Source: Bacteroidota bacterium (lineage in GTDB: Bacteria; Bacteroidota; Bacteroidia; Chitinophagales; BACL12). From it: 64,000 nt of DNA. Location of the stretch: positions 806,001 through 870,000 of the forward strand of contig JADJIS010000003.1 of NCBI GenBank assembly GCA_016706865.1, written 5' to 3'. Shown here piece after piece: positions 18,639 through 26,999 of the stretch. The translations under genes and the position numbers were made by a program. The notes beneath the pieces are model-generated. The model ran no database searches and was not told where the DNA came from. It was given only the letters and a program-made list of their open reading frames with translations. How positions within the stretch are numbered: position 1 is the stretch's first letter; each line of letters starts with the position of its first letter.

Positions 18639-20651
18639 TTAAATTATAAAAGAAACTAAAATGTCGATAAGTTTTATTCCAATAAATGGGATAATTACTC
18701 CACCGGCTCCAAATATTAATAAATTTCTTCGGAGTAATGCACTGGCACCAATAGGTTTATATGCAACACCTTTTAATGCAAGCGGAATTAACATTGGGAT
18801 TATTATTGCGTTGAATATTATTGCCGAAAGTATTGCACTTTCCGGACTGCTAAGATTCATAATATTTAATCCTTGTAAAGCGGGAATTGCAACAATGAAC
18901 AATGCCGGAATTATTGCAAAATATTTTGCAACATCATTTGCGATACTAAAAGTGGTTAATGTTCCGCGTGTCATTAATAATTGTTTTCCAATTTCCACTA
19001 TCTCAATTAATTTGGTGGGATCATTATCAAGGTCCACCATATTTCCTGCTTCTTTTGCGGCCTGTGTTCCACTGTTCATAGCCACTCCAACATCGGCTTG
19101 AGCCAGTGCAGGAGCATCATTGGTGCCATCTCCCATCATGGCAACTAATCTGCCCTCGGCTTGTTCTTTTTTGATATAATTCATTTTATCTTCCGGTTTT
19201 GCTTCGGCAATAAAATCATCCACACCCGCTTTTTCCGCTATGAATTTTGCTGTAAGAGGATTGTCGCCGGTGACCATAACAGTTTTAATTCCCATTTTCC
19301 GCAAACGCTCAAAACGTTCTTTTATTCCTGGTTTAATAATATCCTGTAATTCAATTACTCCGATCACTTTTTCATTTTCAGAAACTACCAAAGGAGTTCC
19401 CCCATTGCTCGAAATTATTTTTACTCTTTCTTTTATTTCTTCAGGAACTATATTTCCAACCTTTTCCGATAAATTGGTAATTGCATCGGAAGCACCTTTT
19501 CTGATTCGGGTATTTTCATAATCTACACCTGAAGTTCTAGTTTCAGCAGTAAATTTGATAAATCTGGGTGACGAAATATTATAACTTAATGGATTTACTC
19601 CAGCTAATTCGATAATTGATTTCCCCTCAGGAGTATCATCACTCATGGAACCCAACGTAACACATTTGATAAAATGTTTTTCATCAACTCCCGAAAGAGG
19701 ATAAAAATGAGTGGCTTTGCGATTACCTATGGTAATTGTTCCTGTTTTATCCAATAATAGAACATCAATATCTCCTGCTGTTTCCACTGCTTTTCCGCTT
19801 TTGGTAATTACATTTGCTCTTAAAGCTCTATCCATTCCCGCAATACCAATTGCAGAAAGTAAACCACCTATAGTTGTTGGTATTAAACATACAAACAAGG
19901 ATATAAAAGCAGCAATAGTAATTGGAGTATTTGCATAATCAGCAAAGGGTTTTAATGTAATTGTAACTATAATAAATACAAGAGTGAATCCTGCTAATAA
20001 TATAGTTAATGCGATCTCATTAGGAGTTTTTTGGCGACTTGCACCTTCCACAAGAGCTATCATCTTATCTAAAAAACTTTCTCCGGGTTCAGTAGTTACC
20101 TTAACGACAATTTTATCCGATAACACCTTGGTTCCACCTGTAACAGAACTTTTATCTCCACCTGCCTCTCTGATTACAGGAGCACTTTCACCGGTAATTG
20201 CACTTTCATCTATAGTTGCAAGTCCTTCAATTATTTCACCATCAGTAGCAATAATATCTCCTGCCTCACAAATGAAAATATCACCTTTTTTTAAGTTTGA
20301 AGAAGAAATTATTTTTCCGTCGGGTAATTTTGCGGGAGTTTCTTCACGCGTTTTCCTAAGTGAATCAGCTTGTGCTTTTCCTCTTGCTTCTGCAATGGAT
20401 TCTGCAAAATTTGCAAATAGTAAGGTTAATAAAAGAACTATAAAAACTGTAAGATTATACGAAAAACTGCCTTGTGATTTTTCTCCCGCCAATGTCCAGA
20501 TACAAACTGCAAACATTACCGCAGTCCCGATCTCTACCGTAAACATTACCGGATTACGAAATAAAATAACAGGATTTAGTTTCACAAAAGATTGTTTAAA
20601 TGCACTGCGCATCAAATCTTTTTGAAATAAGGAATTATTTGACTTTGTCAT
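18639..20651 (-). CDS. kdpB: potassium-transporting P-type ATPase subunit B
   Basis: 670 residues, the ATP-hydrolysing subunit. Visible motifs: TGES in the actuator domain (AITGESAPV), phosphorylation site DKTGTITIGN, nucleotide-binding KGAS, and the hinge MMGDGTNDAPALAQAD. Hydrophobic helices flank the cytoplasmic domains in the usual KdpB order and the length is typical. It lies 9 nt downstream of kdpA. It works in the inner membrane with KdpA, KdpC and KdpF for high-affinity potassium import. Confidence 0.98.
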   Translation of the reverse strand: MTKSNNSLFQKDLMRSAFKQSFVKLNPVILFRNPVMFTVEIGTAVMFAVCIWTLAGEKSQGSFSYNLTVFIVLLLTLLFANFAESIAEARGKAQADSLRKTREETPAKLPDGKIISSSNLKKGDIFICEAGDIIATDGEIIEGLATIDESAITGESAPVIREAGGDKSSVTGGTKVLSDKIVVKVTTEPGESFLDKMIALVEGASRQKTPNEIALTILLAGFTLVFIIVTITLKPFADYANTPITIAAFISLFVCLIPTTIGGLLSAIGIAGMDRALRANVITKSGKAVETAGDIDVLLLDKTGTITIGNRKATHFYPLSGVDEKHFIKCVTLGSMSDDTPEGKSIIELAGVNPLSYNISSPRFIKFTAETRTSGVDYENTRIRKGASDAITNLSEKVGNIVPEEIKERVKIISSNGGTPLVVSENEKVIGVIELQDIIKPGIKERFERLRKMGIKTVMVTGDNPLTAKFIAEKAGVDDFIAEAKPEDKMNYIKKEQAEGRLVAMMGDGTNDAPALAQADVGVAMNSGTQAAKEAGNMVDLDNDPTKLIEIVEIGKQLLMTRGTLTTFSIANDVAKYFAIIPALFIVAIPALQGLNIMNLSSPESAILSAIIFNAIIIPMLIPLALKGVAYKPIGASALLRRNLLIFGAGGVIIPFIGIKLIDILVSFII

Positions 20652-20660
20652 ATTTTTAGA

Positions 20661-22361
20661 TTAATATATTGAGAAATATTCTGCAATTGGTCCAAGTGTC
20701 AGCGCAGGGAAAAAAGCCAATGCTGCTAATATGGTTATAACTGCAAATACCATTAAACCAAATGTTGGAGTGTCTGTTTTTAAAGTTCCATTACTTTCAG
20801 GAATGAATTTCTTTTTAGCTAAAATTCCCGCAATTGCAACCGGGCCAATTATTGGGAGATAACGTGCTAATAACATTACTATACCGCAGGCAATATTCCA
20901 AAACGGAGTATTATCTCCCAATCCCTCAAAGCCACTTCCATTATTTGCACTTGCAGAGGAAAATTCATACAACATCTGACTAAATCCATGGTAACCCGGA
21001 TTACTCAGCCAACCTGCATATAATTCAGGGTCATTTGCATACATATAACTTGCCATTGCTGTTCCGGTCAGAATTAATAATGGATGCAGCAATGCGATCA
21101 TCATTGCTATTTTCATTTCTTTGGCCTCGATCTTTTTACCTAAAAATTCAGGTGTTCTTCCCACCATTAAACCGCTGATAAATACAGCCAGTATAATGAA
21201 TATATAAAAATTAAGAAACCCTACTCCAACACCTCCATAAAAAGAATTGGTCATCATTCCCAATAAGGTAAACATTCCTGTTAATGGAGTCATACTATCG
21301 TGCATTGCATTCACCGAGCCATTACTGGTGCAGGTTGTACTAATTGCCCAATATGCGGAAGCAGCAGAACCAAACCGGATTTCTTTTCCCTCCATACTTC
21401 CAAAGTTTTGGGTTATCCCCATTTTTTCTATTTCTGGATTTCCGTTCATTTCATTGATAATACTGGGAGTTAGCAGCACTAAAAAACCAAGTGTCATAAC
21501 ACTGAATATTGTCAATGCTAATTTTTTTCTTTTTAAAACATATCCCATTGCAAAAATCATTGCTATAGGAATTAAAATAATAGATATGGATTCCACTATA
21601 TTGGTAAGATAATTAGGATTCTCCAATGGGTGCGTGGAATTAGGTCCATAAAAACCGCCACCATTTGTTCCTATTTGTTTTATTGCAACAAATCCCGCAA
21701 CCGGACCACGACTTACCTGAATGCTATCTCCCTGCAACGTGACCATATTATTTTTACCTTCGAAGGTCATAGGTGTTCCACTAAACAATAAGATCAACGC
21801 AACTACAAATGCTATCGGGAATAAAATTCTGGTGCAACTTTTCACAAATAAAGAATAAAAATTCCCAAGTTTTTCTGTGGATCGTTCTTTCATTGCCATA
21901 AATACAATAGCACAAATAGCTATACCTGTACCTGCACTAATAAATTGCCATAACATTAATATTAATTGCCCCAGGTAGGAGAGTCCTGATTCACCTGAAT
22001 AGTGTTGCAGATTTGTGTTTGTTACAAAACTAACAGTAGTATTAAATGCAAGATCACCACCCATAGATGGATTTCCATCCGGATTTAAAGGCAACCAACT
22101 CATATTTGTAAGAACAAACATGCAGATAAGAAACCATAAAAAGTTTATGGTTAATAGTGCATATAAATTTTGTTTCCAATTTAATTGGACGGTAGGATCA
22201 ATACCACTCAGTTTGAAAAACAAATTGTCGAGTGGATTAAAAATTTTGTCAAGTCCGGTTTTTTCATAATTGAAAATTTTACCGATGTATCTTCCCAGAG
22301 GAATGGCCATGGCAACCAACAAGACATACATGAGGATAACGCCAAGAATTTCAGTATTCAT
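20661..22361 (-). CDS. kdpA: potassium-transporting ATPase subunit A (channel-like)
   Basis: 566 residues from the ATG at 22361 (MNTEILGVILMY). A longer frame to 22418 would overlap kdpF and add an unusual N-terminus, so it is rejected. KdpA hallmarks: many membrane helices with four pore loops, seen as FVTNTNLQHYSGES, GTNGGGFYGPNSTHP, TTCTSNGSVNAM and ASANNGSGFEGL. It binds and conducts potassium. Only 4 nt separate it from kdpF. Confidence 0.98.
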   Translation of the reverse strand: MNTEILGVILMYVLLVAMAIPLGRYIGKIFNYEKTGLDKIFNPLDNLFFKLSGIDPTVQLNWKQNLYALLTINFLWFLICMFVLTNMSWLPLNPDGNPSMGGDLAFNTTVSFVTNTNLQHYSGESGLSYLGQLILMLWQFISAGTGIAICAIVFMAMKERSTEKLGNFYSLFVKSCTRILFPIAFVVALILLFSGTPMTFEGKNNMVTLQGDSIQVSRGPVAGFVAIKQIGTNGGGFYGPNSTHPLENPNYLTNIVESISIILIPIAMIFAMGYVLKRKKLALTIFSVMTLGFLVLLTPSIINEMNGNPEIEKMGITQNFGSMEGKEIRFGSAASAYWAISTTCTSNGSVNAMHDSMTPLTGMFTLLGMMTNSFYGGVGVGFLNFYIFIILAVFISGLMVGRTPEFLGKKIEAKEMKIAMMIALLHPLLILTGTAMASYMYANDPELYAGWLSNPGYHGFSQMLYEFSSASANNGSGFEGLGDNTPFWNIACGIVMLLARYLPIIGPVAIAGILAKKKFIPESNGTLKTDTPTFGLMVFAVITILAALAFFPALTLGPIAEYFSIY

Positions 22362-22365
22362 ATAG

Positions 22366-22443
22366 TTAAAATTTTTCGGGTTTGAGCAGTACATAGCACA
22401 TATAGCCAAAAACTGCAATGGATAAGATGAATAATGCTGTCAT
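22366..22443 (-). CDS. kdpF: KdpF, small stabilising subunit
   Basis: 25 residues: a single membrane helix followed by YVLLKPEKF, matching the LLKPExF end typical of KdpF. It stops 4 nt before kdpA. In E. coli KdpF is a lipid-like stabiliser of the KdpABC complex. It is too short for most automated gene calls. Confidence 0.93.
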   Translation of the reverse strand: MTALFILSIAVFGYMCYVLLKPEKF

Positions 22444-22475
22444 AATATTATTTTATCTGCAAAGGAATTTATGAG

Positions 22476-22559
22476 TTAAATGTTGTCGAAAAAATTAATT
22501 GTTTTATAAAACAGCGCGAATAGTATCAGCCCTGTTGTGATGAGAATAATTGTTTCCAT
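22476..22559 (-). CDS. 27-residue single-helix membrane peptide upstream of kdpF
   Basis: ATG at 22559 to TAA at 22476. Residues 3-18 (TIILITTGLILFALFY) form one hydrophobic helix, followed by a short polar tail KTINFFDNI. It lies 32 nt upstream of kdpF in the same orientation and is similar in size to it, but without the LLKPE motif. It may be an accessory subunit or regulatory peptide of the Kdp complex (inference). No recognised family name. A chance frame is possible at this size, though start, composition and position argue for a gene. Confidence 0.6.
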   Translation of the reverse strand: METIILITTGLILFALFYKTINFFDNI

Positions 22560-22606
22560 TTAATTTGATTTAAGTGTAAATATGATCATGTATCAATTTG
22601 ATAAAA

Positions 22607-22620
22607 GTGACTTTGGTCAC
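22607..22620. promoter_or_regulatory. palindrome upstream of the Kdp structural genes
   Basis: GTGACTTTGGTCAC has perfect 5-bp arms around TTTG. It lies 48 nt upstream of the 27-aa peptide and 19 nt after the stop of the 94-aa gene. It could be an operator or a small mRNA hairpin. Confidence 0.35.
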
Positions 22621-22638
22621 CACTTACTTTGTTTTTCA

Positions 22639-22923
22639 TTAGTCGCCGGTTGTAATAACCTGGTTATAATATTCATTTCTCAGTGTTTCCGGGAAATAAT
22701 TCTTAATACTGTAGTGTTGAAATTCGAGGAAAGTGGAAACGGAAAATAAATACACATTTTTGATTGCATTTTTAATTTCCCTGTTGCCATTAATGAATAA
22801 ATTTTCAACAATTTTGATACAATATTTTGCTCTTCCGGTATCACCGTTTTTGATTAACTTTTTGGTTATATCGGCAAATTGTTGCATTTGGTCATAAACA
22901 TTTTTAATCGGTTTCGTTTTCAT
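22639..22923 (-). CDS. 94-residue cytoplasmic helical protein, unknown function
   Basis: The protein is mostly helical and basic, with no signal peptide or membrane segment; residues 27-60 (TGRAKYCIKIVENLFIN..NAIKNVY) look like paired helices. It lies between the sigma-54 regulator and the kdp structural genes, all on the minus strand, which suggests a role in Kdp regulation. I do not recognise a characterised family. Stop at 22639, ATG at 22923. Confidence 0.65.
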   Translation of the reverse strand: MKTKPIKNVYDQMQQFADITKKLIKNGDTGRAKYCIKIVENLFINGNREIKNAIKNVYLFSVSTFLEFQHYSIKNYFPETLRNEYYNQVITTGD

Positions 22924-23046
22924 TTTATTTGCATTTTGTGATGTAACCTTGTTTTAACAATTTGCTGTCCTGATTAGCAGAAATCGGTGCAAGTCCCATT
23001 ACGATTGGGTTTGAAGAAATTTGATAAGAAAGTGGATTTTAAAATA

Positions 23047-23089
23047 CTATCGTTTTGAAAGTATTTACCCTATCGAAATGAAAGTGTTT
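23047..23089. promoter_or_regulatory. pair of direct repeats, candidate activator sites
   Basis: CTATCG-N4-GAAAGTATTT (23047-23066) and CTATCG-N4-GAAAGTGTTT (23070-23089) are 23 bp apart, about two helical turns. They lie just downstream of the regulator gene and upstream of the 94-aa gene and kdp operon, a suitable place for enhancer sites bound by the sigma-54 activator. The last base overlaps the regulator's stop codon. No sigma-54 promoter with GG-N10-GC spacing was found nearby. Confidence 0.4.
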
Positions 23090-24435
23090 CAACTGATCTT
23101 ATATTCCTCGAGTTTGCGGTAGAGGGTAGTTAATGCGATATGAAGTAGTTCGGCGGTTTTTGTCTTGTTGCCATTAGTGTAGTTCAACACCTTTTGTATA
23201 TGAAGTTTTTCCGCACTTGCCAGGTCAAATGCCGAAAGTTGTTTCGTATTTCCTTTTGGGGTAAAATTATCCTGAAATTCTGCAGGTAATGTTTCGAGAG
23301 TAATTATATCCTGATTAGAGAGAATTACACTTCTTTCGATCACATTTTTTAATTCTCTGATATTGCCATTCCAGGTATGTTGTTTTAATGCTTCAAGGCA
23401 ATCTGCTGAGAGTGTTTTTATTTTTTTATTTGTTTTAGCTGCAAATAAACCAATAAAATGGAGTGCCAGATCTTCTATGTCAGCAATTCGTTCTCTTAAA
23501 GGAGGTAAGTTCACTTTAAATACAGATATACGGTAATAAAGATCCTCTCTGAAATTACCCTTTTCTATTTCTTTTTGTAGGTCTCTGTTTGTAGCGGCAA
23601 TTATCCTGATATTAACTTTTGTAATGCTGCTTTCGCCTACTTTAATAAATTCGCCCGACTCAATAACCCGCAACAATTTTGCCTGTAGATCCAAGGCCAT
23701 ATCACCAATTTCATCTAAAAAGATGGTACCCTTATCGGCTTCTTCAAACAAACCTTTTTTATCGCGTATCGCACCGGTAAAAGCACCTGCTTTATGTCCA
23801 AACATTTCACTTTCCAATAGATGAAGACTAAAGGCCGAACAATTAATTGCGACAAAATTTTGATTACTTCGATTGCTAGCTTGGTGAATTGCTCGTGCAA
23901 ATACTTCCTTACCTGTTCCGGTTTCGCCGGTTAATAAAACTGTGGTATCGGTGGAAGCAACTTTTTTGGCAAGTTCAACAGCTAGGTTTATTGCTTTTGA
24001 ATTGCCGATGATATTGTCAAAGGAATGTTTATCCTCAAGTTGTGATTCCAATCGTTTTATCCGGTTTGCCAATTCCGATTTTTCAATTGCGCGATGTATC
24101 AATGGAATTATCTTATTATTATCATCACCCTTTGTGATATAATCAAAGGCGCCATTTTTTATGGCTTGCACACCATCGGGAATGTTTCCATAAGCTGTTA
24201 GAAGAATAATTTCTATTGTGGGATATCTATCCTTGATTTGTTTTACAAGGTCTACACCACTGCCATCAGGAAGCTTTACATCACAAAGTACTACATCAAC
24301 ATTGTTTTTATCCAGTTTTTTTAACCCAGTGGCGCAATCACCGGCCTCCATTATAGTATAACCTTCGAGATTAATTATTCTACTGAGTAGAGATCTCAGT
24401 TTTTCCTCATCGTCAATAATTAATACAGTTTTCAA
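23089..24435 (-). CDS. sigma-54-dependent response regulator of the Kdp locus (NtrC type)
   Basis: 448 residues: receiver (1-120) with IIDDEE, phospho-acceptor Asp52 in LCDVKLPDG and Lys in TKGDD; AAA+ domain (about 140-370) with Walker A GETGTGKE, the sigma-54 contact loop GAFTGA and Walker B GTIFLDEIGDM; Fis-type helix-turn-helix at the C-terminus (NKTKTAELLHIALTTLYRKL). E. coli Kdp uses the OmpR-type KdpE; here an enhancer-binding protein takes that position upstream of the kdp genes. Start ATG at 24435. Its partner kinase is probably the one at 14025. Confidence 0.93.
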   Translation of the reverse strand: MKTVLIIDDEEKLRSLLSRIINLEGYTIMEAGDCATGLKKLDKNNVDVVLCDVKLPDGSGVDLVKQIKDRYPTIEIILLTAYGNIPDGVQAIKNGAFDYITKGDDNNKIIPLIHRAIEKSELANRIKRLESQLEDKHSFDNIIGNSKAINLAVELAKKVASTDTTVLLTGETGTGKEVFARAIHQASNRSNQNFVAINCSAFSLHLLESEMFGHKAGAFTGAIRDKKGLFEEADKGTIFLDEIGDMALDLQAKLLRVIESGEFIKVGESSITKVNIRIIAATNRDLQKEIEKGNFREDLYYRISVFKVNLPPLRERIADIEDLALHFIGLFAAKTNKKIKTLSADCLEALKQHTWNGNIRELKNVIERSVILSNQDIITLETLPAEFQDNFTPKGNTKQLSAFDLASAEKLHIQKVLNYTNGNKTKTAELLHIALTTLYRKLEEYKIS

Positions 24436-24555
24436 AATAGGTAGAATAGAACTGTCGCAAAATTAATATATAATGCTATTCTATTTGGAATACTAAATTT
24501 AAGTAAGCAAATCCTCTATTATTACATTTCGGTCATTTTTGGATATGTTTTTCAC

Positions 24556-24611
24556 CATTTTTTGCAAAAATATGTATAAAAATGGCTGAATGCTGCATTT
24601 TTTGCATGCCA
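24556..24611. repeat. hairpin plus TGCATTTTTTGCATGCCA element, right of the Kdp locus
   Basis: Arms CCATTTTT (24556-24563) and AAAAATGG (24578-24585) enclose TTGCAAA; eight nt later comes TGCATTTTTTGCATGCCA (24594-24611). The layout matches the element at 13894-13965 in order, orientation and spacing (TTGCAAA to motif 31 or 32 bp). It lies upstream of the sigma-54 regulator and so could act in its control. Confidence 0.6.
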
Positions 24612-24645
24612 GAAATCTTCAAGTTAGTGCAGTTTTATCCAAAAA

Positions 24646-25713
24646 TTACTCTGTTTTCCATTTAAACTCTGCAGACCAGGCATAAAATGCTTCCATTTCT
24701 TTGGTATGCGACTTCAACCATTTTGTTACATCTGATTCTCCTGTTGAAGCGAATGCGATATAACTATAGGCTTCAATGAAACCTTTCTCCTGCATAGCTG
24801 TAAAATATGGAACATAATAATCCCAATAAAATCCATAATTTTTTTCCTCACCTTCTTTTAATGTAGAACAAAAGGTGTCGAATTTGCGAATGAATTTTTC
24901 AACCTCTGTTTCATTTTTGTATTTTTTATCGAAGTCAAGTGCTGCACTCATACTTAACATCATATCCACCATAGAAAAACTATTTTCACTTGGATCGCCG
25001 TTGGCTAAAGTGTCGCCAAGTATTCCTGCACTTATATTTATGGTGACAGATTGTTTTCCGGTTTTTTCGACATTTCCATTCATAATAACATCTAACGCCG
25101 CCAAATTTTCTTCTGCTCTAGTGCTTTGAGGTTCAATTGCAAGAAATCTGCAAAATGCCAACATAGCAGGTATTCTTTTGCCGTCATAATTTTTAAGTCT
25201 TCCAATAGCATTGTGCGAACTCGCATGGTTTGGGTTGCAGATCACTGCTTTTTCAAAAGAATGCAACGCCTCATCATATAATTTTAATGAGGATTGTGAT
25301 ACACCTTTATTAAAATATAATTGATAAAAATCAGGAAATTTTGATAAACCCTGATTATATATTTCTATTGCTTTTTCCGTGTTTTTTAATCCATCCATTG
25401 CATTACCATAAGTAACATAAACCACATTCAGATCTTCATCATCGGGATAAAGTTTAATTGCTTTTTCACAATTTTCTATCGATTCTTTATTTTTTCCTAA
25501 CGATAATAAACTGTAAGCCTTTTCGGTAAGCGCAAATAAATTGTCTTTATCGATCGCAAGTGCTTTGTCGTATTTCGCAATTGCACCTTTGTAATCACCG
25601 TTATCGTGAAGTTCTATGCCTTCCATTACAAGGTCGTCGGCAGCGGTTTTGTTTTGGGTGAAGATATTGTTGCCAAGCATGGCGAACAATATCAATAGGG
25701 TAATTTGTTTCAT
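24646..25713 (-). CDS. secreted TPR-repeat protein
   Basis: 355 residues with a signal peptide (about 1-19). Residues 24-205 hold about five tetratricopeptide repeats (for example DNGDYKGAIAKYDKALAIDKDN and YDEALHSFEKAVICNPNH), a scaffold for protein contacts in the periplasm. The C-terminal 150 residues are helical without a known domain and include an aromatic-rich tail. It lies 22 nt downstream of the next minus-strand gene, so the two are probably co-transcribed. Function unknown. Confidence 0.85.
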   Translation of the reverse strand: MKQITLLILFAMLGNNIFTQNKTAADDLVMEGIELHDNGDYKGAIAKYDKALAIDKDNLFALTEKAYSLLSLGKNKESIENCEKAIKLYPDDEDLNVVYVTYGNAMDGLKNTEKAIEIYNQGLSKFPDFYQLYFNKGVSQSSLKLYDEALHSFEKAVICNPNHASSHNAIGRLKNYDGKRIPAMLAFCRFLAIEPQSTRAEENLAALDVIMNGNVEKTGKQSVTINISAGILGDTLANGDPSENSFSMVDMMLSMSAALDFDKKYKNETEVEKFIRKFDTFCSTLKEGEEKNYGFYWDYYVPYFTAMQEKGFIEAYSYIAFASTGESDVTKWLKSHTKEMEAFYAWSAEFKWKTE

Positions 25714-25735
25714 TTTGAGTGTTTTAGGTTATAAA

Positions 25736-26098
25736 TTATTTTTTTTCTACCGGGAAAAAAGATTTAGTCACTTCAATCTTTCCTACAATATTACTGTTAA
25801 ATTCATCTAATTCTTCAGCCGGAATCCATAATTCGTTATGCATGACGCCACCAACATTTTGAATATCAAATTTCTTTAAATATTCCGAGTTAACAGAAAA
25901 CTTTGTTACAAAACCAGATCCCGATGCATCTACATTCCAATCTCTGGCAATTTGAATGGCATATTCTTCATTCATAACCGGGTAAAAAATGGGCTGTTGC
26001 GCAAGCCTGGGTGGAAATTTTTCCCAGTTAGATTGTTCAATCAATAAGAGTTCCTGCGGACCAACCGGTCTAAATAATATGGTGGTTTCAAATTCCAT
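25736..26098 (-). CDS. conserved protein annotated elsewhere as ADP-ribosylation/crystallin J1-like
   Basis: 120 residues from the ATG at 26098 (MEFETTILFRPVG); an ATG 54 nt upstream would add a hydrophobic stretch not typical of the group. Recognisable segments are PPRLAQQPIFYPVMNEEYA, IQIARDWNVD, GFVTKFSV and ELWIPAEELDEFN. Proteins with this pattern are commonly labelled ADP-ribosylation/crystallin J1, but no enzymatic activity can be derived. It is cytosolic, with no signal peptide. Confidence 0.7.
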   Translation of the reverse strand: MEFETTILFRPVGPQELLLIEQSNWEKFPPRLAQQPIFYPVMNEEYAIQIARDWNVDASGSGFVTKFSVNSEYLKKFDIQNVGGVMHNELWIPAEELDEFNSNIVGKIEVTKSFFPVEKK

Positions 26099-26163
26099 TT
26101 CACAAAAAAAGAGGTTTTTATTTAATGGCAATATAATCAAGAATTTAATCAAAATTATTGATT

Positions 26164-26853
26164 CTATTCAATCATCAACTTGCCTGAACTTTTTAATTTT
26201 CCTGATACACTCACTTGAAAAAAATACAAACCATTTATTAAATTATTTTTTGATATCTCGATAGTATTTCCGGTGATATCAGTTATTGAATTAATTAGCT
26301 CCCCATTTAAATTGTACATCATAAATATACAATTTTCTTTGAAATCATTTTCAAATTGAAGTGTAGCGGTATTTGTCATGGGATTAGGAAAAAGGGTGTA
26401 ATTGTCGGTTATTGTTTCATTCTCAATACTTGTAGTAAAATTCTCAAGCATTAGAGTAATCGGTAAATAACAGTTCACTATAGAATCTCCCGGCCAGTCG
26501 GAATCGTAAATATGAAAAAATGCACTAACCGGAGTGTTGTTCGGATATAACTCGGTTTTAAAATTTATATCAAAATTAAAAAATTGTACATATCCCGAAT
26601 CAAGCGATGAAAGGACCATAAAATCTTCTGTAGTGATAATTGTAGTGTCCTCCAAAATAATATGTATAAAAGGATAAACAGACCAAACAGTATCGTTGTA
26701 AAATAAATTGCCCTCTACAATGGTATCATCAAGATAATGGAGATAAAATGTATCCGCGTCGAGATACATGTTATTGCAATCGGCCTGTTGGGCTTTGAGA
26801 TTTGAAAATAGTGTTAGGATGGAGAAGGAGAGGAGGAGGAGTTTGGATTTCAT
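26164..26853 (-). CDS. T9SS-targeted secreted protein
   Basis: 229 residues with a signal peptide (about 1-21, ending LKAQ). The middle has no recognised domain; it includes many Asp and aromatic residues and short strand-like segments. The last 75 residues are a type IX secretion sorting domain: LFPNPMTNTATLQF, MYNLNGELI, and GLYFFQVSV with SGKLMIE at the end. It should be exported by T9SS and released or anchored at the surface. Ligand or activity unknown. Confidence 0.85.
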   Translation of the reverse strand: MKSKLLLLSFSILTLFSNLKAQQADCNNMYLDADTFYLHYLDDTIVEGNLFYNDTVWSVYPFIHIILEDTTIITTEDFMVLSSLDSGYVQFFNFDINFKTELYPNNTPVSAFFHIYDSDWPGDSIVNCYLPITLMLENFTTSIENETITDNYTLFPNPMTNTATLQFENDFKENCIFMMYNLNGELINSITDITGNTIEISKNNLINGLYFFQVSVSGKLKSSGKLMIE

Positions 26854-26999
26854 ATGTATTATTTTTGCTTGGTTTAATTGCTAATTAAAGATATGTATAA
26901 ATAAAATATGGTTTAGAGTTTTAATGGGTTTTGCAAAAAAATGAGTTAAATATGACGAATGATCAGTTTAATTTGAGTTGTATTAGAAGAAGGATACAA

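Noticed and set aside
19984..20625. Long antisense frames opposite kdpB (213 codons) and the porin (17340-17906, 188 codons)
   Set aside because: They are shadows of well-supported genes on the other strand with no domain or start context.
22362..22418. Longer KdpA start at 22418
   Set aside because: It would overlap kdpF and add an N-terminus unlike KdpA; the ATG at 22361 gives the normal beginning 4 nt after kdpF.
13948..24611. Sigma-54 promoter in TGGCATGCAAWAAATGCA (minus strand of the Kdp-flanking motif)
   Set aside because: GG and GC are separated by 12 nt rather than the required 10, and the left copy would not drive any gene.
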